A stretch of DNA of 18,912 nt from JAAYCI01 sp031548875 (GTDB taxonomy: Bacteria; Bacillota; Clostridia; Oscillospirales; Ruminococcaceae): the NCBI GenBank assembly GCA_031548875.1, contig JAVBQQ010000054.1:1-18912 (forward strand), given 5' to 3'. Under the pieces are notes generated by a model. That model worked only from the letters and a program-made list of their open reading frames with translations. It did no database searches and was not told where the DNA came from. Positions 1 through 6,581 of the stretch are shown here, one piece after another; within the stretch, counting starts at the first letter, position 1; each line of letters begins with the position of its first letter. Made by a program: the position numbers and the translations under genes.

Positions 1-121
1 CGGTCTGGTGATATACGGCGAAACCCAGCGCGGCCAGCTCGCGCGCCAGGTATTGCGCATTCGTGTTCAGTATGTCGCCAAGCAAAAGCTCGGTGCCCAC
101 CGATATGATCTCGGCGCGCAT
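1..121 (-). CDS. cinA: CinA-family protein (competence/damage-inducible, NMN deamidase family), N-terminal fragment
   Basis: Only the first 40 codons lie in the window; the gene continues past the left edge. The reverse strand reads MRAEIISVGTELLLGDIL, then NTNAQYLARELAALGF. This is the opening beta-strand and glycine/threonine loop of the MoaB/Mog-like molybdopterin-binding fold found at the N-terminus of CinA proteins. Family members act in pyridine-nucleotide recycling (nicotinamide mononucleotide deamidation) and were first linked to competence. The ATG at 121 follows an exceptionally good ribosome binding site: AAAGGAGGTGATC (about 124-140 on the reverse strand) matches the 16S rRNA 3' end almost completely. 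The gene lies 105 bases downstream of thiI on the same strand and may be the third gene of that transcript. Family assignment is secure; whether the C-terminal deamidase domain is present cannot be seen. Confidence 0.9.
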   Translation of the reverse strand, partial: MRAEIISVGTELLLGDILNTNAQYLARELAALGFAVYHQT

Positions 122-226
122 GGGATCACCTCCTTTGGTGGATTCGGGCATGTACGCGCTCTGGAAACGGCGCGCATAGCGCGGCCGGCTTCTTTTTTAG
201 ATGAAAAACCCAACAATCTCCATCGC

Positions 227-1408
227 TCACATCACCAGCCGGAACTCCGCACCCTGGGCCGCTTCTGCTTCCAGGGCGGGCAGGTCCGGCATCTGCGCTT
301 CCATAGCTTCGATGTCCGCAAGCTTCGGCTTCGTGCGCGGGTGGGGCGGGGTGAAGATGGTGCAGCAGTCTTCGTAGGGCAGGATACTGGTCTCGTAGGT
401 GCCGATTTTGCGGGCCAGCTCCACGATCTCGGCCTTGTCCATGCCGATGCAGGGGCGCAGCACAGGCAATGGCTGGGCCACGTCGGTGCAGGCCAGCGCC
501 TGCAGCGTCTGGCTGGCCACCTGGGCCAGGCTCTCGCCGGTCACCACGGCTTCGCACTGCTCCTTTTGGCAGATGGCGTGGGCGATGCGCATCATGCTGC
601 GGCGCATAGCCACGGTGAAATAATCCTGCCGGGGCAGCTTGTCGCGCAGGTGCTCCTGCGTTTTTGTGTAGGGCACCATATAATAGGGCAGCGGCCCGGT
701 GTATTCGGTCAGCAGTTCGGCCAATTTTTCCACCTTTGCGGCGGCGCGGGGGCTGGTGTAGGGCGGGCTTGCAAAGTGGATGGCCACAAGCCCCAGCCCT
801 CGCTTTGCGGCAAGGTAGGCCGCCACAGGGCTGTCGATACCGCCCGAGAGCAGCAACGCCGAGCGCCCGCTGGTGGGGATAGGAAGCCCCCCCGGCCCAC
901 GCTGCTTGCCGCCGTGCACAAAGGCCGCCTTCTCGCGCACCTCCACCACCACGGTCAGCTGCGGGTCGTGCACGTCTACCCGCAGGTGGGGGTAGCTTTC
1001 CAGCAGCGCGCCGCCCACCTCGCGGGAAAGTTCCATACTGGTGAGGGGGAATTTCTTGTCCGCCCGTTTGGACGCCACCTTGAAGGTCGTTGCGGCGGCC
1101 AGCTCCCCCGCCAGGTACTCCTTGGCCGTAGCCTCGATGGCGGAGAGGTCTTTTTCGCACACAGCCGCGCGGGCCAGCGCCGCAATGCCGAAGGTGACCT
1201 GCAGGACGCGCAGCGCCCCGTCGATGGCCTTTTCCTCCGCGTCGCCCGCCGGCTCGATGTAGATGGTGCTCTGCTGTGCGCGCACCTGCCAGTTACCCAG
1301 CGGCGCCAGCCGCTTGCGCAGCGTTTTCAGCAGCGTGTTTTCAAACTGGCTGCGGTTCAGGCCCTTGAGGGTCATCTCCCCCATCGTGGCCAGCAGGATC
1401 TCTCTCAT
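227..1408 (-). CDS. thiI: ThiI, tRNA 4-thiouridine synthetase (no rhodanese domain)
   Basis: The predicted 393-residue cytoplasmic enzyme adenylates uridine 8 of tRNA and replaces its oxygen with sulfur, giving s4U8. In some bacteria ThiI also feeds sulfur to thiazole synthesis. An N-terminal ferredoxin-like region is followed by a THUMP domain (about 60-165). The PP-loop ATP-pyrophosphatase motif SGGIDS is at 188-193, and the YEDCC motif has Cys348/Cys349, in the region of the catalytic cysteine of the PP-loop domain. The protein stops soon after, so the C-terminal rhodanese domain of the E. coli enzyme is absent, as in B. subtilis ThiI. I chose the ATG at 1408 because the conserved family start (MREILL) begins there; an in-frame opening to 1564 adds only unrelated low-complexity residues. 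A GGGAG ribosome binding site precedes it. The gene is 77 bases behind the cysteine desulfurase, its likely sulfur donor. Confidence 0.96.
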   Translation of the reverse strand: MREILLATMGEMTLKGLNRSQFENTLLKTLRKRLAPLGNWQVRAQQSTIYIEPAGDAEEKAIDGALRVLQVTFGIAALARAAVCEKDLSAIEATAKEYLAGELAAATTFKVASKRADKKFPLTSMELSREVGGALLESYPHLRVDVHDPQLTVVVEVREKAAFVHGGKQRGPGGLPIPTSGRSALLLSGGIDSPVAAYLAAKRGLGLVAIHFASPPYTSPRAAAKVEKLAELLTEYTGPLPYYMVPYTKTQEHLRDKLPRQDYFTVAMRRSMMRIAHAICQKEQCEAVVTGESLAQVASQTLQALACTDVAQPLPVLRPCIGMDKAEIVELARKIGTYETSILPYEDCCTIFTPPHPRTKPKLADIEAMEAQMPDLPALEAEAAQGAEFRLVM

Positions 1409-1485
1409 GGGTGGGCTCTCCCGGTCGTGGATTTTTCTGTGGCAATGCCGCATGAAACGGCGTATATCGCTGGTACTCGTGGCGG

Positions 1486-2631
1486 CTACCGTGCCAGCGT
1501 GGCAAGGCCGCCGCGCAGGCCGCAAAGCAGTGCGTCGATGTCCTCTACGGTGTTCCCGCCGCACAGGCTCACCCGCAGGGCGCAGTTGATGCGGGCATCA
1601 GGCAGGCCCATGGCCTCCAGCGTATGGCTGCGCTCGCCTTTATTGCAGGCCGCCCCGCCGGACACATACACGCCCGCCGCCGCCAGATGGTGCAGCATCA
1701 CCTCGCTGCGCACGCCGGGCAGCGAGAAGTTCAGGATGCCGGCATAGGCGTCCGGCGGGGAATTGCTCTCGATGCCTTCCATCCCGGCAAGGCCGGCTAC
1801 AAGGCGGTCGTGCAGCGTCTGTACCGTCTGGGCCGCCTGTTCCCGGGCGTCCAGCGCCAACTGCACGGCTTTGGCAAAACCGGCGATGAAGGCCGTGTTC
1901 TGCGTGCCGGGGCGGATGCCCCCCTCCTGCCCGCCGCCCGCAAACGGCGGCAGCAGCGAAAACCCCCGGCGGACGTACAGCGCGCCCACGCCCTTGGGCG
2001 CGTGCAGCTTGTGGCCGCTCAGCGCCACCGTGTCGATGGGCGCGCCGCCCACATCCAGCGGCAATTTCGTGAACGCCTGCACGGCATCCACATGCACGGC
2101 GGTGCGGCGGTTCTTCTGTTTGACGGCGGCGGCAAGCGCGGTCACGTCCAGCACCGCACCGGTCTCGTTGTTCATCTGCATGGCGCACACCAGCACTGTT
2201 TTGGGACCCACGGCGTCCAGCAGCGCGGCGGCGTCCACCCGGCCGTCCGGCCCCGGGGCTACAAAGGTGACGCGGAAACCCTCCTCCGCCAGCCGGCCCA
2301 GCGGGCGGCGCACGGCGGGGTGCTCATAGCCGGTGGCCACGATCTGGTCCCCCCAGCTCTTGCGCGGGCGCGCCGCACCAAACACGGCGATGTTGTCCGC
2401 CTCGGTGCCGCTTGCCGTAAACACCAGCTGCGGCCGCTTTAGGTCCAGCGGTTCCCGGCAGCCCAGCGCCCCCAGCAGCACCCGGCGCGCCGCGTGGATG
2501 CCCTCCTCGGCGTCCGCCCCCGGCCCGTACAGCGAGGAGGGGTTCGCCCACACCCCGCGCAGCACCCGGTCCACCTCATCTGCCACCTGCGGGTGCACGC
2601 GGGTGGTGGCGGCGTTGTCCAGGTAATGCAT
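1486..2631 (-). CDS. Cysteine desulfurase (NifS/IscS-like, NifZ-type partner of ThiI)
   Basis: This 381-residue PLP-dependent class V aminotransferase-fold enzyme should convert L-cysteine to alanine and hold the sulfur as a persulfide for transfer. Visible features are the start YLDNAATT (3-10), the PLP-contacting ASGTEADN (73-80), the Schiff-base lysine Lys208 in SGHKLHAPKG, the RPGTQN motif (240-245), and the active-site loop GGAACNKGERSH with Cys329. The loop is the longer flexible kind, not the SSGSACSSG of classical IscS. The ATG at 2631 begins the conserved MHYLDNAATT and has GGAGG upstream; 27 codons of further open frame are unlike the family. Leading a gene pair with thiI, it matches the B. 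subtilis nifZ-thiI arrangement, where the desulfurase is dedicated to tRNA thiolation. No iscU or sufU neighbour is seen. The function is firm; the exclusive partnership with ThiI is inferred from position. Confidence 0.95.
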   Translation of the reverse strand: MHYLDNAATTRVHPQVADEVDRVLRGVWANPSSLYGPGADAEEGIHAARRVLLGALGCREPLDLKRPQLVFTASGTEADNIAVFGAARPRKSWGDQIVATGYEHPAVRRPLGRLAEEGFRVTFVAPGPDGRVDAAALLDAVGPKTVLVCAMQMNNETGAVLDVTALAAAVKQKNRRTAVHVDAVQAFTKLPLDVGGAPIDTVALSGHKLHAPKGVGALYVRRGFSLLPPFAGGGQEGGIRPGTQNTAFIAGFAKAVQLALDAREQAAQTVQTLHDRLVAGLAGMEGIESNSPPDAYAGILNFSLPGVRSEVMLHHLAAAGVYVSGGAACNKGERSHTLEAMGLPDARINCALRVSLCGGNTVEDIDALLCGLRGGLATLAR

Positions 2632-2717
2632 GGGGGGTCCCTCCGGGGCGGCCGCGGCGCGGCGGTTTTTTCTCACATGGCTCTTGTGTGTGGACCCCAA
2701 ACCGGGGCACACGCATT

Positions 2718-2746
2718 AGTATACACCCGTGCGCCGCGCGGGGCAA
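2718..2746 (-). promoter_or_regulatory. Promoter of the cysteine desulfurase-thiI-(cinA) unit
   Basis: On the reverse strand a -35 element TTGCCC (2741-2746) is separated by exactly 17 bases from a -10 element TATACT (2718-2723). This is a good sigma-A-type promoter. It places the transcription start near 2711 and gives a leader of about 80 bases before the ATG at 2631. The leader holds the GGAGG ribosome binding site; I see no riboswitch in it. Confidence 0.7.
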
Positions 2747-2844
2747 GCGAAGGAGAGTGCTTTTCCCGCGCGAAGGTTTTCTTTTTGCGCCGTTTGTGGT
2801 AGCCTTGGGGGTAAGCAATATCTCTCCTGTGGTTTGCGCTTGAC

Positions 2845-2937
2845 TGCCCGGCGCGAGTGGTGGGTGTCCCGCAGCCCGGCTCGCGCTGGAGCAGCAACAG
2901 CTCCGGGCGGAGGGATACCCACTGCTTGCGCCGGGCA
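2845..2937 (+). promoter_or_regulatory. Very long imperfect hairpin upstream of the acetyltransferase gene
   Basis: Bases 2845-2870 pair with 2912-2937 over 26 consecutive positions. Four of these pairs (2855/2927, 2858/2924, 2859/2923, 2866/2916) are G-U wobbles if the plus strand is transcribed; the other 22 are Watson-Crick. On the minus strand the same four become A-C mismatches, so the structure favours a plus-strand RNA. The 41-base terminal region contains a second small hairpin, GGAGC (2888-2892) with GCTCC (2900-2904). No U-run follows, so it is not a classical terminator. It ends 67 bases before the acetyltransferase ATG and could be a leader structure, a separate small RNA or an RNase III site. 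I found no convincing plus-strand promoter before it; only a weak candidate around 2794-2822. Confidence 0.6.
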
Positions 2938-3004
2938 CAATGCAACTCGCAAAGCCCCTGTCCCCAAATAAAAGTCATCCGCTGCCCCCCAAAGGAGAGC
3001 TCCC

Positions 3005-3541
3005 ATGCAAGAACTCACCCTCATCACACCCGCCCCGGCGCACAAGGATGCTGCGCTGGCCTTCCGCCAGGCGTTCTTCGACGCGGGCGAGCCGGTCATC
3101 CACGGCAGCGGCCTGTTCGACAAGCTGGACACCTACGAACAATGGCTGGCCCACCTCGCGCGCATGGCGCGGGAGCAGACGGCCCTCGAAGCCGGCTGGG
3201 TACCCTCCAGCACCTTCTTTGCCCAGCGCACTGCCGACGGCGCCCTTGTGGGCGTCATCGACATCCGTCATCAGCTGAACGAGCCGCTGCGCCGCCTTGG
3301 CGGGCACATCGGCTATGCCGTGCATCCCGATGAGCGGCGAAAGGGCTACGCCACCCGCATGCTGGGCCTGGCGCGGGGGTTTGCCCGCACGGTGGGCCTT
3401 TCCGAGGTGCTGCTGGGCTGCATGGCCGGCAACGCCGCCTCCCGCAGGACGATTCTGGCAAACGGGGGCGTGTTGCGGGAGACGTTTTACAGCGCCGATG
3501 TGAACGGCGAGGTGGAGCATTACACCATCGCGCTGGTGTGA
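3005..3541 (+). CDS. GNAT-family N-acetyltransferase (COG3981-like)
   Basis: This 178-residue soluble protein is predicted to transfer an acetyl group from acetyl-CoA to an amine. The central strand and pyrophosphate-binding loop are visible as GYAVHPDERRKGYATRML (103-120), where RRKGYA (111-116) is the R/Q-x-x-G-x-A signature of GNAT motif A. The later segment LGCMAGNAASRRTILANGG (137-155) is the motif B helix typical of small-molecule or peptide acetyltransferases. The overall layout resembles the 'predicted acetyltransferase' group COG3981. The substrate cannot be read from the sequence. The ATG at 3005 has AAAGGAG eight bases upstream. The gene stands alone, divergent from the desulfurase operon and closed by a terminator, with a long hairpin in its upstream region that may regulate it. 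Confidence 0.88.
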   Translation: MQELTLITPAPAHKDAALAFRQAFFDAGEPVIHGSGLFDKLDTYEQWLAHLARMAREQTALEAGWVPSSTFFAQRTADGALVGVIDIRHQLNEPLRRLGGHIGYAVHPDERRKGYATRMLGLARGFARTVGLSEVLLGCMAGNAASRRTILANGGVLRETFYSADVNGEVEHYTIALV

Positions 3542-3572
3542 GATGCGGGCGCTCCAAAAGGAACAGAAAGAT

Positions 3573-3608
3573 GCCGCGGGCCGGTTTTCCCAGCCCGCGG
3601 CTTTGTTG
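3573..3608 (+). terminator. Rho-independent terminator of the acetyltransferase gene
   Basis: GCCGCGGGC (3573-3581) and GCCCGCGGC (3593-3601) form a perfect 9-bp stem with an 11-base loop, followed by TTTGTTGT. It begins 31 bases after the acetyltransferase stop. In the other direction the stem is followed by a T-rich run (ATCTTTCTGTTCC), so it could also stop transcripts of the ATPase operon arriving from the right. Confidence 0.85.
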
Positions 3609-3825
3609 TCCCCAATTCGCGGCCCTGCGCGGTGGGTTTTTGCACCGCTTTACGCCCGCCCCAGGTATGTGCTGATTCATACCCGGCGGATGGATTTGCA
3701 AGGATTGTTTTGCAAGGGCTCAGCGTGAAAACCGCGAATGTCCGTTTATATTTAAGGTTTCGACAACAACGCCCCGGCAAAAGAATACCGCAAAGACACC
3801 TCCGCGGGATCAAATCAGTGCTTAC
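3609..3825. other. Convergent intergenic region with two further stem-loops
   Basis: This gap separates the acetyltransferase terminator from the last gene of the ATPase operon. It contains GCGGTG/CACCGC (3629-3634 with 3643-3648, 8-base loop) and GGTATG/CATACC (3664-3669 with 3678-3683, 8-base loop). TTTGCAAGG occurs twice 14 bases apart (3695-3703, 3709-3717). No credible gene is present. I see no strong terminator close behind ntpD, only a weak CCGC/GCGG stem near 3789-3808, so ATPase operon transcripts may end at these hairpins or at the 3573-3601 stem. Confidence 0.5.
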
Positions 3826-4458
3826 CTAGGCTTCGCCCTCAGCGGCGCGGCGACCCTTCGCCCGCTTGATGACCTTGAGCCGGGTGAACTCCTCGCGCTC
3901 GTGCTCCTCCAGCACGCCGCTGATGAAATGCACGGCGGCCTCATACCGGGGGATGACGACGTTGTCCAGCATATTGGCGCGGCGCTGTGTCTTCTTGATG
4001 GCGATGGCCAGGCGGTAGACGCTGTTTTCCACCCCGGCCAGCCGGGCCGTCAGCTCCTTCACGCGGTTGAACAGGATATAGGTAGAATCGAGATAGGTGT
4101 TGGTGCCCCAAAAGCCGTAGAAGGGATGGGGCGCGGCCGTTTCCAGTGCGGAGGTGGGCAGTTCCACGCCCATCACGCTGCGGTTCTGCACACTGAAGCC
4201 CGTCTCCTCCGGGGTGTAGTTCTCCAGTGTGGATTCGATGCCCAGCGTCACGTTGGCCATCTGCAGCGAACGGTACGCCCGCGAGAAGGTGTCGCCGATG
4301 TCCCGCTGCAGGGCGGCCGCCTGGTCGATCATCTTCATCATCTCGCGCATCAGCACGTTGCGCTTGCGGTCCAAGAGGTCGTAGCCGGTCTTGGCCAGCT
4401 GCAGGTTTTTCTTGATGGCCAGCAGGTTCGCCTTGGTAGGCGAGAGATTGTCCGGCAT
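3826..4458 (-). CDS. ntpD: V-type ATP synthase/ATPase subunit D (central rotor shaft)
   Basis: This 210-residue protein forms the long coiled-coil axle that rotates inside the A3B3 head. The family hallmark is the N-terminal stretch LSPTKANLLAIKKNLQLAK, then GYDLLDRKRNVLMREM. A conserved C-terminal helix includes KKTQRRANMLDNVVIPRYE. Length is normal for the family (about 200-215). I start at the ATG at 4458, giving MPDNLSPTK: AAAGGAGGTG lies 6-8 bases upstream, whereas the in-frame GTG three codons earlier (4467) is part of that ribosome binding site. It is the last gene of the ATPase operon, after B and a DUF6483-like gene; B then D is the usual order in bacterial V-ATPase operons. TAG stop at 3826-3828. 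Confidence 0.97.
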   Translation of the reverse strand: MPDNLSPTKANLLAIKKNLQLAKTGYDLLDRKRNVLMREMMKMIDQAAALQRDIGDTFSRAYRSLQMANVTLGIESTLENYTPEETGFSVQNRSVMGVELPTSALETAAPHPFYGFWGTNTYLDSTYILFNRVKELTARLAGVENSVYRLAIAIKKTQRRANMLDNVVIPRYEAAVHFISGVLEEHEREEFTRLKVIKRAKGRRAAEGEA

Positions 4459-4499
4459 ACAGGGCACCTCCTTTCCCGGTGGGTTTTTATTTTTTTAAG

Positions 4500-4546
4500 C
4501 GGCGGGCGGTTCCAAGGCTATTGCCAAACCAGGCCCCGCCGTTTTT
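4500..4546. other. Stem-loop between the DUF6483-like gene and ntpD, terminator-like on the plus strand
   Basis: CGGCGGG (4500-4506) pairs with CCCGCCG (4535-4541). Inside it, GGTT/AACC and GGC/GCC extend the structure. On the plus strand TTTTT follows directly (4542-4546), so it would act as a terminator for antisense transcription. In the direction of the operon the stem is followed by an A-rich tract and then the ntpD ribosome binding site. There it may act as a spacer, stability element or processing element rather than a stop. Confidence 0.55.
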
Positions 4547-4932
4547 CAAGGGACGGCTTTGCCAACAGCCCCGTCCTCGTACAGGGCGCGCAGGTGGCCC
4601 AAGCCCTCCGCCACCTCCTCGCGGGAGAAGCGGCAGGCCGCCAGCTGCGCGTCGTTCAGGGCAGCTAGACGCTCGTAAAAATCCAGCGCCGCGGGCAGGT
4701 ACTCCGGTTTTGTATCCGCCTCCACCAGCTCGAACAGGCGGTTCTCCGCCTCATTCACGCGGCCCTCACGCAGCATGCCCCGCAATTCGAACAGCAAAAG
4801 ATCCCCCCGGGAGAGGCTCTCGCTGTCGGCAAAGATCAGCTCCTCATGCACGCTGTACTCCCGCCCCAGCACAAAACAGGCCAGCGCGCGGGCCGTGTCC
4901 TCGTACTGCCGCAACAGCCAATCGCGGCTCAC
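4546..4932 (-). CDS. DUF6483-like small protein coupled to V-ATPase subunit B
   Basis: This 128-residue, mostly helical, soluble and acidic protein starts MSRDWLLRQYEDTARALA. It contains EGRVNEAENRLFELVE and later ALDFYERLAALND, AACRFSREEVAEGL. The pattern matches my memory of DUF6483 proteins of Clostridia, whose function is unknown; the label needs a profile search. The helix-pair rhythm looks like a small TPR-like scaffold, but that is a guess. The GTG start at 4932 overlaps the TGA stop of ntpB in the tetranucleotide GTGA, and no good ribosome binding site precedes it. Its translation is therefore probably coupled to B. Placed between B and D, it may be made in step with the catalytic head, for example as an assembly factor (inference), or it may simply be a passenger. 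No membrane segment, signal peptide or metal motif is visible. Confidence 0.75.
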   Translation of the reverse strand: MSRDWLLRQYEDTARALACFVLGREYSVHEELIFADSESLSRGDLLLFELRGMLREGRVNEAENRLFELVEADTKPEYLPAALDFYERLAALNDAQLAACRFSREEVAEGLGHLRALYEDGAVGKAVP

Positions 4933-6452
4933 AGGGTGGCGGGGGCCGCGTCACCCACATGCTTCTTGCGCTTTTCGGGCTTGGGCGCCTCGGATGTGGC
5001 CGGCAACGGCATGGTGTTCGGGGTGATATCGCTCTTGTCGCCCGCCGGGCCGAATTTCTCGATCAGCCGCTTTTCGTCGATGCGATCCAGCTCGCTGCGC
5101 GGCAGGATGGACAGCAGCTTCCAGCCAAGGTCCAAGCTCTCCTCGATGGTGCGGGATTCGTCCGCCGCCTGCATCAGGAAGTCCTTCTCGAAGTGGTTGC
5201 CGAAATCGAGGTATTGCTTGTCCGTGGCCGAGAGCTCCTCCTCGCCGATGACGTTGGCAAGGCCGCGTGCGTCGGCCACCTTCGCATAGGACGCAAACAA
5301 CTGGTTGGCCACGTCCTGATGGTCGCCGCGGGTATAACCCTCGCCGATGCCGTCCTTCATCAGGCGGGACAGGCTGGGCAACACGCTCACCGGCGGGTAT
5401 ACGCCCGTCTGGTCCAGGTACCGGTCCAGTACGATCTGCCCCTCGGTGATGTAGCCGGTCAGGTCGGGCACCGGGTGGGTGATGTCATCGTTGGGCATGG
5501 TGAGGATGGGCAGCTGGGTGACGCTGCCAGGCTTGCCCTTCACAACGCCCGCCCGTTCGTACAGGCTGGCCAGGTCGGAATACAGGTACCCCGGGAAGCC
5601 CTTGCGCCCGGGTATCTCGCCGCGGGAGGAGGAAAACTCGCGCAGTGCCTCGGCGTAGCTGGTCATGTCGGTGAGCACCACCAGGATGTGCATGCCCTTC
5701 TCGAAGGCGAGGTACTCGGCCGCCGTCAACGCGCAGCGCGGCGTCATGATGCGTTCGACAATGGGGTCGCTGGAGAGGTTCAGGAACATGACCACCCGCT
5801 CGATGGCGCCGCTCTCCTCAAAGCTGCGGCGGAAATAATCGGCCACATCCTTGGTAACGCCCATGGCGCAGAAGACGATGCCGAATTTTTCGGGCGTATC
5901 GTCAGACGCCGCGCCCTCTTTGGCGGCCTCGGCCGGGGCCTTGGTGATCTGCGCCTGCCGCACGATCTGCGCCGCCAGGCGGTTGTGGCTCATGCCACTG
6001 CCCGAAAAGATGGGCAGCTTCTGCCCGCGGATGAGCGTGATGAGCGTGTCGATGGAGGAGATGCCGGTGCGGATGTAGTTGCGCGGATAGGTGCGCGAAA
6101 CGGGGTTGATGGGGCTGCCGTTCACGTCACGCGTCTCCTCCGGCCACACGGGGCCCAGTCCGTCGATGGGCTGGCCGGCGCCGCCAAAGATGCGGCCCAG
6201 CATCTCGCCCGCCAGCGGTATGCGCATCGGCTTGCCGGTGAAGCGGGTGTTCACGCCGGTAAGGCTCAGGCCGGAGGTGCCGGTGAGCACCTGTACGACG
6301 GCCTTGTCGCCCTCCAGCGTCACAACCCGGCCCAGGCGCGTTTCGCCGGCGGAGCGCAGCTCCACCATCTCCTCGTTCAGAACGCCGCTGACCCCCTCGA
6401 GGGTGACCAGCGGGCCGGTGATGTCCGAAAGGCCAAGATATTCAAGTGCCAT
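4929..6452 (-). CDS. ntpB: V-type ATP synthase/ATPase subunit B (non-catalytic head subunit)
   Basis: This 507-residue subunit alternates with A in the hexameric head. It starts MALEYLGLSDITGPLVTLEG. The position of the P-loop reads IFSGSGMSHNRLAAQI, the degenerate loop typical of B subunits (usually SGSGLPHN; here serine replaces proline), so it is not expected to hydrolyse ATP. Conserved blocks such as NPVSRTYPRNYIRTGISSID, GRKGFPGYLYSDLASLYERAG and GSVTQLPILTMPNDD(I)THPVPDLTGYI are present. Family members usually have about 455-470 residues. The extra length is a C-terminal tail of roughly 38 residues (AGDKSDITPNTMPLPATSEA, then a lysine/arginine-rich KPEKRKKHVGDAAPATL). ATG at 6452 with GGGAGGTGA upstream. 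It follows ntpA with a hydrolase gene in between and overlaps the next gene by four bases. Confidence 0.97.
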   Translation of the reverse strand: MALEYLGLSDITGPLVTLEGVSGVLNEEMVELRSAGETRLGRVVTLEGDKAVVQVLTGTSGLSLTGVNTRFTGKPMRIPLAGEMLGRIFGGAGQPIDGLGPVWPEETRDVNGSPINPVSRTYPRNYIRTGISSIDTLITLIRGQKLPIFSGSGMSHNRLAAQIVRQAQITKAPAEAAKEGAASDDTPEKFGIVFCAMGVTKDVADYFRRSFEESGAIERVVMFLNLSSDPIVERIMTPRCALTAAEYLAFEKGMHILVVLTDMTSYAEALREFSSSRGEIPGRKGFPGYLYSDLASLYERAGVVKGKPGSVTQLPILTMPNDDITHPVPDLTGYITEGQIVLDRYLDQTGVYPPVSVLPSLSRLMKDGIGEGYTRGDHQDVANQLFASYAKVADARGLANVIGEEELSATDKQYLDFGNHFEKDFLMQAADESRTIEESLDLGWKLLSILPRSELDRIDEKRLIEKFGPAGDKSDITPNTMPLPATSEAPKPEKRKKHVGDAAPATL

Positions 6453-6581
6453 GGCGGGTCACCTCCCTGTTCGTTTGGTTTTTGGGCCGCTGCTTGTTTG
6501 TGCCCTTGCGGGCAGGCGGGCCCGGTATTGGCAACCGCCGATGACCTCTCGGCAGACGCCTGTCCTGTCATCATCGGCAGC
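6453..6581. other. Gap between the GH114-like gene and ntpB with stem-loops
   Basis: This 129-base spacer is unusually long for the operon. It holds GCCGATGA (6538-6545) that can pair with TCATCGGC (6571-6578), and the small hairpin TGCCC/GGGCA (6501-6505 with 6510-6514). The ntpB ribosome binding site is at its left end. No promoter of good quality was seen in the operon direction. Confidence 0.45.

Noticed and set aside
8..1747. 579-codon plus-strand frame opposite cinA and thiI
   Set aside because: The reverse strand encodes textbook CinA, ThiI and desulfurase sequence; the plus frame has no recognisable domain and spans three unrelated genes.
2845..2937. Insertion sequence or MITE with terminal inverted repeats
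   Set aside because: No direct target duplication flanks the arms, the 41-base core is too short for a typical MITE, and G-U rather than random mismatches mark the imperfections.
3543..3829. Short plus-strand frames in the gap between the acetyltransferase and ntpD
   Set aside because: They have no ribosome binding site, overlap the terminator and hairpins, and do not resemble any protein.
4459..4467. Upstream GTG start for ntpD at 4467
   Set aside because: The GTG is part of the ribosome binding site AAAGGAGGTG that serves the ATG at 4458; the family N-terminus also starts at the ATG.
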